Below are positions 45,084-54,277 of a stretch of DNA of 64,000 bases, one piece after another (the stretch's first letter is position 1; each line of letters begins with the position of its first letter). Source of the DNA: Methanobacterium sp. (GTDB lineage: Archaea > Methanobacteriota > Methanobacteria > Methanobacteriales > Methanobacteriaceae); NCBI GenBank assembly GCA_015661405.1, contig JACWMK010000007.1, positions 1-64,000 of the forward strand, in the 5' to 3' direction. The notes under the pieces are model-generated. The model saw only the letters and a program-made list of their open reading frames with translations. It did not search any database and had not been told where the DNA came from. A program made the translations under genes and the position numbers.

Positions 45084-45281
45084 ATGGTTGTTAAAAAAAA
45101 GGTTACCCCAATAAAACTTACTAGATTTGAAAAAGCACGATTAATTGGTGCCAGAGCTCTTCAACTTTCATTAGGTGCGACTCCATTAGTGGATATTTCA
45201 GCTTCTATTGATCCCGTTGATATTGCTACTTTAGAATTAAAGGAGAATGTAATACCATTAAAAGTAGGTGTATTAGATTAA
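45084..45281 (+). CDS. rpoK: DNA-directed RNA polymerase subunit K
   Basis: RpoK, 65 residues, homologue of Rpb6 and bacterial omega. KLTRFEKARLIGARALQLSLGA is the family signature, and the C-terminal IATLELKENVIPLKVGVL completes it. It supports assembly of the largest subunit. Placed between tRNA-Pro and enolase, as is usual in this group. Confidence 0.94.
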   Translation: MVVKKKVTPIKLTRFEKARLIGARALQLSLGATPLVDISASIDPVDIATLELKENVIPLKVGVLD

Positions 45282-45387
45282 TAAAAGTAGTTTAAATATA
45301 GATTGTAATTAAAATAATTATTAAGTTATTAAAATCCAAATAACCCTAAATCAAACCACTATTTTTTTTCCTAAAAGAGGTGTTTTT

Positions 45388-46644
45388 GTGGATAGTATTA
45401 TTGAAGACGTACGTGTAAGAAAGATATTGGATAGTAGAGGAAACCCCACCGTGGAAGTGGATGTAATCACATGGAATGGTTTTGGAAGGGCTGCAGCTCC
45501 CAGTGGGGCTAGTACTGGAGCTCATGAAGTTGTTGCATTCCCTGCTGGTGGAGTTAACAAAATAATTGGTGAGGTTGAGGATATAATCTCATCAGAACTC
45601 ATTGGAATGGATGCCGAAGATTTAAATGAAATAGACATGGTCTTAAAGGAGATTGATGGAACCGAAAATTTATCGTCTATAGGCGGTAACACTACAGTAG
45701 CAGTTTCTATGGCAACAGCAAAAGCTGCAGCTTCATCTTATAACATGCCGCTCTACCGCTTTTTAGGGGGGAACATGCCAACTGAAATACCATTTCCCTT
45801 AGGTAACATGATTAATGGAGGAGCACATGCTGGGCGTAATGCTCCGGACATTCAAGAATTCTTAGTAATTCCTGTAGGTGCTGAAAATATAACTGAAGCA
45901 GTATTCACTAACGTTAACGTGCATAAAAAAATCAGAGAATTAATCCAGGCCAAAGATCAATCTTTTACTGGTGGTAAAGGTGATGAAGGGGGATGGGCTC
46001 CCAATCTTACCAATGAAGAAGCTTTAGAAATTCAAGTTAAAGCCTGTCAGTTTGTAACTGATGAAACAGGGGTGGAAGTGAAACCATCTATGGATTTTGC
46101 TGCTAGTGAAATGTGGGATCCATCCAAAGAAATGTACGTTTATCAAAGAGAAGGTGTAGAAAGGTCCACGGGCGAACAGGTTGATTTTGTAGAGGAGATC
46201 ATAGATAACTATGGATTTTTTTTTGTAGAGGATCCTATTCGTGAAGATGATTTTAAAGGATTCACGGAACTTACCAGTAAAGTGGGTAAAAAATGTATCA
46301 TCTGTGGAGATGACATTTTTGTAACTAATTCGGAGTTATTACAAGAGGGCATTGATAATCATGCCGCTAACTCAATTATTATAAAACCTAATCAAATTGG
46401 TACACTAACTGATACTTATAATACCATTGAATTGGCTCGAAATAATAAATACGTGCCTGTTGTTTCGCATCGTTCTGGTGAAACTACTGATGAGACGATA
46501 GCTCACCTGGCGGTTGCATTTTCCTGTCCGATCATTAAAACAGGTGCCGTGGGCGGTGAACGTATAGCTAAACTCAATGAACTCATTAGAATAGAGAAAG
46601 AAATCAACAATGTTAGTATGTCTAATATTGGTAAATACCGCTAA
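45388..46644 (+). CDS. eno: Enolase
   Basis: Phosphopyruvate hydratase, 418 residues. Landmarks: RKILDSRGNPTVEVDV, the acid loop SGASTGAHE, metal ligands in SMDFAASEMW and VEDPIREDD, the catalytic Lys in IIKPNQIGTLTDT and the SHRSGETTDE motif. It catalyses 2-phosphoglycerate to phosphoenolpyruvate, mainly for gluconeogenesis here. Start is GTG with GAGGTG upstream. The eno gene beside rpoK and S2 is a conserved archaeal arrangement. Confidence 0.97.
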   Translation: MDSIIEDVRVRKILDSRGNPTVEVDVITWNGFGRAAAPSGASTGAHEVVAFPAGGVNKIIGEVEDIISSELIGMDAEDLNEIDMVLKEIDGTENLSSIGGNTTVAVSMATAKAAASSYNMPLYRFLGGNMPTEIPFPLGNMINGGAHAGRNAPDIQEFLVIPVGAENITEAVFTNVNVHKKIRELIQAKDQSFTGGKGDEGGWAPNLTNEEALEIQVKACQFVTDETGVEVKPSMDFAASEMWDPSKEMYVYQREGVERSTGEQVDFVEEIIDNYGFFFVEDPIREDDFKGFTELTSKVGKKCIICGDDIFVTNSELLQEGIDNHAANSIIIKPNQIGTLTDTYNTIELARNNKYVPVVSHRSGETTDETIAHLAVAFSCPIIKTGAVGGERIAKLNELIRIEKEINNVSMSNIGKYR

Positions 46645-46739
46645 AACTTTTATTTACTAAATATATCCAAATGAAATGTCTAAAATATTTTTTATAATTT
46701 CATTTTGGTTGAAAATTAAATTTATAAAGGGAGATGAAA

Positions 46740-46931
46740 ATGGTTAAAATAACTTTAGATTATGAAAAATGTGAAGGTGCAGATTGTGCGGAATGTGTAG
46801 ATGTATGTCCTATTGAAGTTCTCATTATTGACGGGGAGAATATTGTTATAAGAGATGTAGATGAATGCATTTTGTGCGAGGTTTGCATGGGCGTATGTCC
46901 TAATGGGGCAGTAAAAGTGGAGGAAGATTAA
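46740..46931 (+). CDS. Small 2[4Fe-4S]-type ferredoxin
   Basis: About 63 residues with two cluster-binding sets: CEGADCAECVDVCP (the first Cys is spaced by four rather than two residues) and CILCEVCMGVCP. It is acidic and beta-rich, as a soluble electron carrier. The start at 46740 is chosen because GGGAG lies at proper spacing. The partner is unknown. A 318-base spacer separates it from S2. Confidence 0.85.
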   Translation: MVKITLDYEKCEGADCAECVDVCPIEVLIIDGENIVIRDVDECILCEVCMGVCPNGAVKVEED

Positions 46932-47249
46932 ATAGGTTTAAAATTTTCCTTAAATGTTTCCATTATTTTATCAGAATAATAATATCTAAAATAAAAAAAA
47001 AAATATAATAAAAAATTTTTTTTTAGATAATCATAAATTTCGATTATAAAAATAAAAAAAAATAGATTAAACTAGTGATGCTTACTCTTATAAAAATAAT
47101 TTCAAGTTTTTAGAATGTTTTAATCCCTTTAATAACTTTAATAGAATTAGGGGGAGATAAAATTCTTAGAAATTTAATTAGGAGAAGAATTTTTAAAGTT
47201 TAAATAAAACTAGTTTAAAAATGTTTAAGTTTTAAATGAGGTGATAAGT
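46932..47249. other. AT-rich intergenic region before rps2
   Basis: 318 bases rich in A and T runs (long poly-A and poly-T blocks around 46990-47030). No open frame or RNA is supported. The T-run block may terminate the enolase-ferredoxin transcript, with an S2 promoter further on. Confidence 0.45.
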
Positions 47250-47846
47250 TTGTCAGAACTTTTAATTCCATTAGATAAATATTTAGCAGCTGGTTTACAC
47301 ATCGGCACTCAACAGAAAACTAAGGATATGGAGCGATATATATATAGGGTAAGATCAGACGGTCTTTATGTATTAGATGTTAGAAAAACTAATGACAGAA
47401 TAACCGCGGCAGCTAAATTCCTGTCTAAATTCGACCCGGATGATATTTTAGTAGTTTCCACTCGACAATATGGTCAAGCACCGGTTAAGAAGTTCGGTGA
47501 GGTTACTGGCGCACGCACCATTCCTGGAAGATTTATCCCCGGTACACTCACTAATCCTTCTTACGCTAAATTCATAGAACCCAAAGTAATACTTGTAACC
47601 GATCCTCGATCAGACTCTCAGGCTATAATAGAAGCAAGACAGATAGGAGTACCAGTGGTAGCATTATGTGATACAGAAAATCTCCTAGGAAATGTGGACA
47701 TAGTAATACCCGTTAATAACAAAGGTAGAAAAGCCATTGCACTAGTTTACTGGCTCTTGGCACGCCAAATGTTGAGGGCGAAAGGAATATTAAATGAAGA
47801 CCAGGATCTAGATATTGAACCTACAGATTTCGAGCTAAAAATATAG
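47250..47846 (+). CDS. rps2: Ribosomal protein uS2
   Basis: S2, 198 residues, archaeal type. MSELLIPLDKYLAAGLHIGT, then DVRKTNDRITAAAKFLSKFDP, RFIPGTLTNPSY and VTDPRSDSQAIIEA. The TTG at 47250 follows GAGGTGAT and gives the expected N terminus; an upstream GTG within that ribosome site is less likely. S2 binds late on the 30S back. Confidence 0.95.
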   Translation: MSELLIPLDKYLAAGLHIGTQQKTKDMERYIYRVRSDGLYVLDVRKTNDRITAAAKFLSKFDPDDILVVSTRQYGQAPVKKFGEVTGARTIPGRFIPGTLTNPSYAKFIEPKVILVTDPRSDSQAIIEARQIGVPVVALCDTENLLGNVDIVIPVNNKGRKAIALVYWLLARQMLRAKGILNEDQDLDIEPTDFELKI

Positions 47847-47925
47847 ATTAATAATTTTATAAATAGGATTTTTAAATAGGTTTTAAATGAAAAAAAAATT
47901 TTTTGAAGAGGACAAGTGATTTTTC

Positions 47926-48780
47926 ATGATAAGAAAACCTACAGTAGCAGGAACTTTTTATGAAGGAGATGCTGATTCTTTAAATAGAAGAATAGAATGG
48001 TGTTTCCAACATCAATTAGGACCTGGACGAATTCCAGATCATTTAGGAAATAAAAGAGAATTAAAAAGTGTTATAGCACCACATGCGGGATACCTTTATT
48101 CAGGACCTGTAGCTGCTCATTCTTATGCTAAAATAGCAGAAGATGGTTTGCCTGAAACCTTTATAATACTCTGTCCCAATCACACTGGTATTGGCTCTAG
48201 CGTCTCTACTATGGTGGAAGGCTCATGGCAAACTCCATTAGGTTTAGTGGAAATTGATAATGAATTTGTAGAAGAATTAATTCATCAAGCACCAATTATA
48301 GATTCAGAACCTTCTGCACATTTACAGGAACATAGTTGTGAAGTCCAATTACCATTCTTACAATACTTAGCTCAAAGATGGAATAAGGATTTTCAAATAG
48401 TGCCTATATGCATGTGGATGCAGGATCTGGAAACTGCAACGGAAGTAGGTGCATCTATAGCTGAAACTAGCAGGAAACTGGGTAGAGATGTATTGATAAT
48501 TGCAAGTACTGACTTCACACATTACAAACCTCAGGAAATAGCCGTAAATAATGACCGGCAGGTTTTAGACGCTATTAAAAAATTAGATGAAAAATTGATG
48601 ATTAAACGTGTAAATGAATTAAACATTACCATGTGTGGATATGGACCAGTCGCAGCTGCTTTAGTAGCCTCAAAATTATTAGATGCTAAGAAAGTTGAAA
48701 TATTAAAGTATGCAACTAGTGGTGATATCACTGGTGATAAAACCGCCGTAGTTGGATATGCTTCAGCTATGATTCTATAA
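47926..48780 (+). CDS. MEMO1 family protein
   Basis: Protein of 284 residues. IRKPTVAGTFYEGDADSL, then APHAGYLYSGPVAAHSYAKI, LCPNHTGIGSSVS and EHSCEVQLPFLQYL supply the conserved histidines that bind metal in MEMO. The archaeal role (AmmeMemoRadiSam system protein B) is unresolved; it often precedes mevalonate kinase, as here. GAAGAGGA lies before the ATG. Confidence 0.92.
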   Translation: MIRKPTVAGTFYEGDADSLNRRIEWCFQHQLGPGRIPDHLGNKRELKSVIAPHAGYLYSGPVAAHSYAKIAEDGLPETFIILCPNHTGIGSSVSTMVEGSWQTPLGLVEIDNEFVEELIHQAPIIDSEPSAHLQEHSCEVQLPFLQYLAQRWNKDFQIVPICMWMQDLETATEVGASIAETSRKLGRDVLIIASTDFTHYKPQEIAVNNDRQVLDAIKKLDEKLMIKRVNELNITMCGYGPVAAALVASKLLDAKKVEILKYATSGDITGDKTAVVGYASAMIL

Positions 48781-48953
48781 AAAAAAATAAAAATTAAAGA
48801 TTTAATTATGGAGTCAATTAATACTTCAAAACATTTTAATATAGGACTTAAATATTAACAATCTTATTTGTTTCAAAAAAATTTCTTATAAATATTAAAA
48901 ATTTTTATAATTGAATCCAGATTTCATTTAAAGCATCTGGAGGTAAATTCCAA

Positions 48954-49940
48954 ATGCATGTTATAGCATCTGCACCGGGTAAGGCCATTCTTTTTGGAGA
49001 ACATGCTGTAATTTACGGTAAACCTGCTATAGCAGTTGCTATTGATAAAAAAGCTCGAGTGAAAATTCGTCAAAGAATGGATTCAAAGACACATGTCGAG
49101 GTGCATGGGCTGGGTATTTCAGAATACCTAGAACTTGAAAATGATGTAGTACAAGAGAAAGATAACAATAAAGGAATTTTGGATTACATTTCCAAATCAT
49201 TAGAGAAAGTAAATCAACTAAGTGAATTAAAGAAGCAGAATGGACTTGATATAATTGTGGATTTAGAGATACCCATCGGGTCTGGTTTAGGGTCATCTGC
49301 AGCGATTACTGTCGCTACCATCACTGCACTATCATTTTATAATAAATTGGAATTAAAAAAAGATGAAATTGCAAACTATGCTCATCAGGTAGAGTTAAAT
49401 GTTCAGGGCGCAGCAAGCCCCATTGACACCACATTAAGTACATATGGCGGTGTTATCTACCTATCCCGGAATTCTGAGGAAATAACTCATCTACCTTTAA
49501 ATTGGAATCCCTCTTTGATTATAGGGTATACTGAAAGAGAAAGTAATACTGGTAAATTAGTTGAATCAGTTCGAATTAAAAAAAAGAGTTATCCATCTAT
49601 AATTAATCCTATACTCGATTCAATTGAACAAGTAACTGAAACTGCCAGAGAAGCTATTATTTGTGAAAATGCTGAGATTCTAGGTGAACTTATGAATATT
49701 AATCATGGTCTTTTAGATGCATTGGGAGTGAACACTCCAGAATTATCTCGTATGGTTTATTTAGCTAGAAAATCAGGAGCAATTGGTTCTAAGATCACTG
49801 GTGCTGGAGGTGGGGGTAGCATCATAGCTTATTCACCTAATAAAATAAAGGAAGTTCTTAGAGAGCTTCAGCGGGTGGAAAATGCTTTTATCATTAAATT
49901 ATCAAGTTTAGGTGTTCAAATGGAAGTGGGAAGAACTTGA
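48954..49940 (+). CDS. mvk: Mevalonate kinase
   Basis: GHMP kinase of 328 residues. SAPGKAILFGEHAVIYGKPA at the start, the ATP loop PIGSGLGSSAAITVA near residue 112, and KITGAGGGGSIIAY near the C terminus. It phosphorylates mevalonate at the start of isoprenoid synthesis for archaeal ether lipids. GGAGGT precedes the ATG. IPK follows after 18 bases. Confidence 0.95.
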   Translation: MHVIASAPGKAILFGEHAVIYGKPAIAVAIDKKARVKIRQRMDSKTHVEVHGLGISEYLELENDVVQEKDNNKGILDYISKSLEKVNQLSELKKQNGLDIIVDLEIPIGSGLGSSAAITVATITALSFYNKLELKKDEIANYAHQVELNVQGAASPIDTTLSTYGGVIYLSRNSEEITHLPLNWNPSLIIGYTERESNTGKLVESVRIKKKSYPSIINPILDSIEQVTETAREAIICENAEILGELMNINHGLLDALGVNTPELSRMVYLARKSGAIGSKITGAGGGGSIIAYSPNKIKEVLRELQRVENAFIIKLSSLGVQMEVGRT

Positions 49941-49958
49941 AAAGGAGGATATAAATTT

Positions 49959-50762
49959 TTGATAATCTTAAAACTTGGCGGTAGTATTATAACTAAAAAA
50001 GATGCTGCAACTCCTACTTTGGATAATAAGAATTTAGCTAGAATCGCTCAGGAAATATCAGAATCCTCCTATGGAAAACTTGTAATAGTGCATGGTGCTG
50101 GATCTTTTGGACATCCTTTCGCTAGAAAGTATGATATTGGTGATGAAATTAGAGATGACCTAGATTTATGGAATAAGATGTTGGGATTTTCTATTACTCA
50201 GCATGGGGTTAAGGAATTAAATGGTTTGGTTTGTGAATATTTAAGGATACATGGCGTTTTATCAGTATCGTTACAGCCTTCATCGTTCATCTTAACTAAA
50301 AATAAAAGAGTATATTCTGCTAGTTTGGATTTAATTAGTAAATATCTAGAGTTAGGTTTTGTACCTGTGATCTATGGGGATGTAGTACTTGATCTTGATG
50401 AATCTATTAAAATGGCAGTATTATCTGGAGATCAAATCGTTAAATATTTAGCAGAGAATTTAAGGCCAGAAAGAGTTATAATGGGTTCTGATGTGGATGG
50501 AATATATAATAAGGATCCGAAAATAAATCCAGATGCAGAGTTATTAGAAGTGGTAACCTCTAGTGAACAGATAGAATTAATAAAAAATACTCAAACAATA
50601 GACGTGACTGGGGAAATGAGGGGGAAACTCACTGAACTCCTGGAACTTGCAAATATAGGGGTTGAATCTGAGATTATTAATGCGAATAAGTTTAATATTA
50701 TAAAAAACGCCTTAAATGGTGAGAAAGTAATTGGAACTTTGATTAAAAAAAATAATTTTTAG
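49959..50762 (+). CDS. ipk: Isopentenyl phosphate kinase
   Basis: Amino-acid-kinase-fold enzyme of 267 residues. IILKLGGSIIT, then the HGAGSFGHPFA motif with the catalytic His52, and MGSDVDGIYNKDP for the nucleotide. It phosphorylates isopentenyl phosphate to IPP in the archaeal (alternative) mevalonate pathway. Start is TTG after AAGGAGGAT. Directly upstream of the IPP isomerase gene. Confidence 0.95.
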   Translation: MIILKLGGSIITKKDAATPTLDNKNLARIAQEISESSYGKLVIVHGAGSFGHPFARKYDIGDEIRDDLDLWNKMLGFSITQHGVKELNGLVCEYLRIHGVLSVSLQPSSFILTKNKRVYSASLDLISKYLELGFVPVIYGDVVLDLDESIKMAVLSGDQIVKYLAENLRPERVIMGSDVDGIYNKDPKINPDAELLEVVTSSEQIELIKNTQTIDVTGEMRGKLTELLELANIGVESEIINANKFNIIKNALNGEKVIGTLIKKNNF

Positions 50763-50775
50763 AAGGTAATAAAAA

Positions 50776-51834
50776 ATGATTTCAGATAGAAAATTAGAGC
50801 ACCTGTGGCTATGTAAACACTGTGATGTAGAACATAAGCATAAAAAAACAGGATTTGAAGAAATAGAATTAATTCATAAAGCTCTTCCTCAAATTAACAA
50901 AGAAGAAATTAATATAACCACTGAGTTTCTCGGTAAAACATTGGAAGCGCCTATAATTATCACGGGGATGACTGGAGGTCATCCGGCCAGCTTGTCTATT
51001 AACCGTGAGTTAGCTCGGGCTGCGGAACAGCTTAATATAGGATTGGGTATGGGAAGTCAGCGAGCTGCTATTGAAAATCCGAAGTTAAGATCAACTTATA
51101 CTGTGATGAGGGATGAAGCTCCATCTATTTTCTTAATAGGTAATATTGGCGCCCCTCAGATTGAATATGCTGAGGAAGCAGCTGCTATGATGAATTTAGA
51201 TGCTTTGGCTGTTCATCTTAATCCTTTACAAGAAGCTATACAACCAGAAGGAGATGTAAATGCTTCAAACTATCTTCAATATGTAGGTGAAGCTTCCAAA
51301 AAACTGGATATACCTATAATAGTTAAAGAAACTGGGGCTGGTATTAAGAGGGAGGATGCTATTGCATTAACAAAAGCTGGTGCAGCTGCTATAGATGTGG
51401 CTGGTGCTGGTGGGACCAGTTGGGCTGCTGTTGAAACATATCGTTCGAAAGACCCTTATATGGGGAATCTATTCCGTGATTGGGGAATACCCACAGCTGT
51501 AAGTACTGTGGAAGTGCTTCAATCAGTAAATGTACCCATCATATCATCTGGTGGAATTAGAAATGGATTGGATGCTGCAAAAGCATTAGCTTTAGGTGCT
51601 GAAGCAGTGGGATTAGCTTTGCCAGTTCTTAAAGAAGCTTATATGGGATATGAAGCAGTTAAAATTAAGATCATGAAATTCATAGAGGAACTTAAAGTAG
51701 CCATGTACTTAGTGGGAGCATCAGATATATCTGAACTCAGAAAATCAGATTTATTAATAATGGGAAAAACTAGGGAATGGCTTAAGTCAAGGGGGATTAA
51801 TACTGAAGAATATTCTAGGAGATCACAGCTATGA
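50776..51834 (+). CDS. fni: Type 2 isopentenyl-diphosphate isomerase
   Basis: FMN-dependent isomerase of 352 residues. ITGMTGGHPASLSINRELA, MGSQRAAIENP, VHLNPLQEAIQPEGD with the active-site Gln, and the phosphate loops VAGAGGTSWA and SSGGIRNGLD. It interconverts IPP and DMAPP. The last four bases overlap the RNase J start. Confidence 0.95.
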   Translation: MISDRKLEHLWLCKHCDVEHKHKKTGFEEIELIHKALPQINKEEINITTEFLGKTLEAPIIITGMTGGHPASLSINRELARAAEQLNIGLGMGSQRAAIENPKLRSTYTVMRDEAPSIFLIGNIGAPQIEYAEEAAAMMNLDALAVHLNPLQEAIQPEGDVNASNYLQYVGEASKKLDIPIIVKETGAGIKREDAIALTKAGAAAIDVAGAGGTSWAAVETYRSKDPYMGNLFRDWGIPTAVSTVEVLQSVNVPIISSGGIRNGLDAAKALALGAEAVGLALPVLKEAYMGYEAVKIKIMKFIEELKVAMYLVGASDISELRKSDLLIMGKTREWLKSRGINTEEYSRRSQL

Positions 51835-53180
51835 GTGTTGAAGTAATAGCCGTTGGCGGATATGAAGAAGTAGGTAAAAACATGTCCGCAGTTAAGGTTG
51901 GGGAAGATGTAGTGATATTTGATATGGGAATTCACTTAGATAGGGTTCATATCCATGAAGATACTGATATGGCGCGGATGCATAGTTTAGATTTGATTGA
52001 GAGGGGTATAATACCTGATGATACCTTGATGAAGGATGTGGATGGTAAAGTTAGAGCCATAGTATTTACACATGGACATCTGGATCATATTGGGGCGGTT
52101 GGTAAATTAGCCCATCGTTATGAGGCACCTATAATTGGGACACCATATACTATGGGTTTAATTGAGCGCACTATAAAGTCAGAGCGGAAGTTTAAAGTCA
52201 CTAATCCACTGCAGGTTTTAAATCCCGGGGAAAAAATTCAAATATCTCCAGATATGACCTTAGAATTTGTTAGAACGACTCATAGTATACCTCATACTGT
52301 GAATGCAGCAATACACACTTCTGAAGGTATTATAGTATACGCGAATGATTTCAAGTTTGATAATCATCAGATGATTTCTGAACCTCCGGATTATCATCGT
52401 TTAAGGGAACTTGGAAGGAAAGGAGTCTTAGCTCTTATTGTGGAAACCACTAGAATGACTGAGGAGAAGCAAGTTAAAACTTATTCCGAGAAAGTGGCTC
52501 GTATCGCTTTACAGGATGTTATGGAACAAGCTCTGACGGAGAAGGAAGGCATGCTTATCACCACATTTTCATCCCATATAGAACGTATCCAAGCTATCTG
52601 TAATATAGCCAAGCGTAGTGATAGACAAATATTATTATTAGGAAGATCGATGGAGAGGTTCGGTAGTATAGCTGAATCTATGGGTCTTTTAAATTTACCA
52701 CCTACCGCAAGTCTTTATGGGAGTCCTAAGGCGGTTAATCGTGCATTGGCCAGGGCTGAGGAGAAACGAGAGGATTACTTATTAGTTACAACCGGACATC
52801 AGGGTGAACCTGATGCATTGCTTCCACGTATTGCTAATGGAAAAACTAATTTTAAAGTGAGAAGAGGAGATAATGTCGTTATATCAGCACCTATAATACC
52901 AGCTCCAATGAATGTTGCGAATCGTAATATTATGGAAAGAAGACTTAAAACAAGTGGCGCCAGAATATTTCCTAATTTGCATGTTTCTGGTCATGCTGGA
53001 CGAGAGGATCACAGGGACTATATTAGAATGCTTGATCCCATGCATATTATTCCGTCTCATGGAGATTTGGAAATGTTAGCAGCTTATACTGAAATGGCTG
53101 AGGAGGAAGGATTCAAGATGGGTAATAATATCCATATACTGCGTAATGGACAGGCACAAGTTTTCAATGGAGGGATCTAG
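51831..53180 (+). CDS. rnj: RNase J (beta-CASP ribonuclease)
   Basis: RNase J of 449 residues. Metallo-beta-lactamase core with TSHxH-like FTHGHLDHIGAVGKLA, the ligand in ANDFKFDNHQ, and the beta-CASP motif B/C region HVSGHAGREDHRDYIR, IIPSHGDLEM. It degrades RNA from 5' to 3' in archaea. Position between the isoprenoid genes fni and idsA is conserved in methanogens but unexplained. Coupled to fni by the ATGA overlap. Confidence 0.94.
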   Translation: MSVEVIAVGGYEEVGKNMSAVKVGEDVVIFDMGIHLDRVHIHEDTDMARMHSLDLIERGIIPDDTLMKDVDGKVRAIVFTHGHLDHIGAVGKLAHRYEAPIIGTPYTMGLIERTIKSERKFKVTNPLQVLNPGEKIQISPDMTLEFVRTTHSIPHTVNAAIHTSEGIIVYANDFKFDNHQMISEPPDYHRLRELGRKGVLALIVETTRMTEEKQVKTYSEKVARIALQDVMEQALTEKEGMLITTFSSHIERIQAICNIAKRSDRQILLLGRSMERFGSIAESMGLLNLPPTASLYGSPKAVNRALARAEEKREDYLLVTTGHQGEPDALLPRIANGKTNFKVRRGDNVVISAPIIPAPMNVANRNIMERRLKTSGARIFPNLHVSGHAGREDHRDYIRMLDPMHIIPSHGDLEMLAAYTEMAEEEGFKMGNNIHILRNGQAQVFNGGI

Positions 53181-53184
53181 TAAT

Positions 53185-54171
53185 ATGAACGTTTTAGAAT
53201 TACTCAAGAAATATTCAACTGAAGTTGACCTTGAAATAGGGAAGGCTCTTGACACGGTTGATCCAGAAGAACTTCATGATGCGTCAAAACATCTCATAAA
53301 AGCTGGTGGAAAAAAGATCAGACCATCATTAGTACTTTTAAGTAGTGAAGCAGTGGGTGGTAGTTTAGAAGGAGCTTTAAAAACTGCTGCTGCTGTTGAA
53401 TTAATTCATACTTTCTCATTGATTCATGATGATATCATGGATCAAGATGAAATGAGAAGGGGAATGCCATCAGTTCATACCATATGGGGAGAGCCCATGG
53501 CCATTTTAGCAGGTGATATAATCTTCTCTCTAGCTTTTGAGTTGGTTACGCAAACCCATAATGAAGATATACCATCAAAAAGAGTTGTCGAAGCTTTGAG
53601 AACTGTTGTGGATGCTTGTATAAAAATTTGTGAAGGCCAGGCTTTTGACATGTCATTTGAAGGTAACTTTGATGTTCAGGAAGAAGAATATATGAATATG
53701 ATCTACAAGAAAACCGCTGCTTTAATAGCTGCCGCTACCAAAGCAGGTGCGATACTGGGTGGAGGTTCAAAGGAACAAGTTAAAGCACTTGCAGAATACG
53801 GAAGACTCATAGGGATGGCTTTCCAGATACAAGATGATTATTTAGATGTGGTTAGTGAAGAGACTGACATAGGTAAACCAGTGGGTAGTGATATAGTGAA
53901 GGGTAAAATGACTTTGATGGTAGTTCATGCTTTATCCAAAGCTTCAGTAGAAGATAAAGAAGCTTTAATATCCATACTAAAGGAAAATAATGAAAAAAAT
54001 GTGGAGAACGCTATTAAAATCTTCGAAAAATATGGTTCCATTAATTACACTCATAACATCGCTCTGGAAAACGTGCAGAAAGCTAAAGAACTCTTAGTTA
54101 TAGTGGAAGATTCGCCTTCCAAGGAAGCTTTGATTTTACTTGCAGATTTCGTACTGCAGCGTAGTCATTAA
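53185..54171 (+). CDS. idsA: Short-chain isoprenyl diphosphate synthase
   Basis: Polyprenyl synthase, 328 residues. First Asp-rich motif DDIMDQDEMRRG (near residue 84) and second DDYLDVV bind the magnesium-diphosphate. It makes C15/C20 farnesyl and geranylgeranyl diphosphate for archaeal lipids. The ATG at 53185 lies four bases after the RNase J stop, with GGAGGG upstream inside rnj; upstream in-frame starts overlap rnj and lack similarity. Confidence 0.94.
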   Translation: MNVLELLKKYSTEVDLEIGKALDTVDPEELHDASKHLIKAGGKKIRPSLVLLSSEAVGGSLEGALKTAAAVELIHTFSLIHDDIMDQDEMRRGMPSVHTIWGEPMAILAGDIIFSLAFELVTQTHNEDIPSKRVVEALRTVVDACIKICEGQAFDMSFEGNFDVQEEEYMNMIYKKTAALIAAATKAGAILGGGSKEQVKALAEYGRLIGMAFQIQDDYLDVVSEETDIGKPVGSDIVKGKMTLMVVHALSKASVEDKEALISILKENNEKNVENAIKIFEKYGSINYTHNIALENVQKAKELLVIVEDSPSKEALILLADFVLQRSH

Positions 54172-54277
54172 ACAAATTTTTTAATAATTTTTACATATTT
54201 AAAAAAAAAGATGGTAATAAAGCTTTATATTTAGAATTAAAGTTTATTTGAGTAATTTATTTGTTAAGTGATTTATT

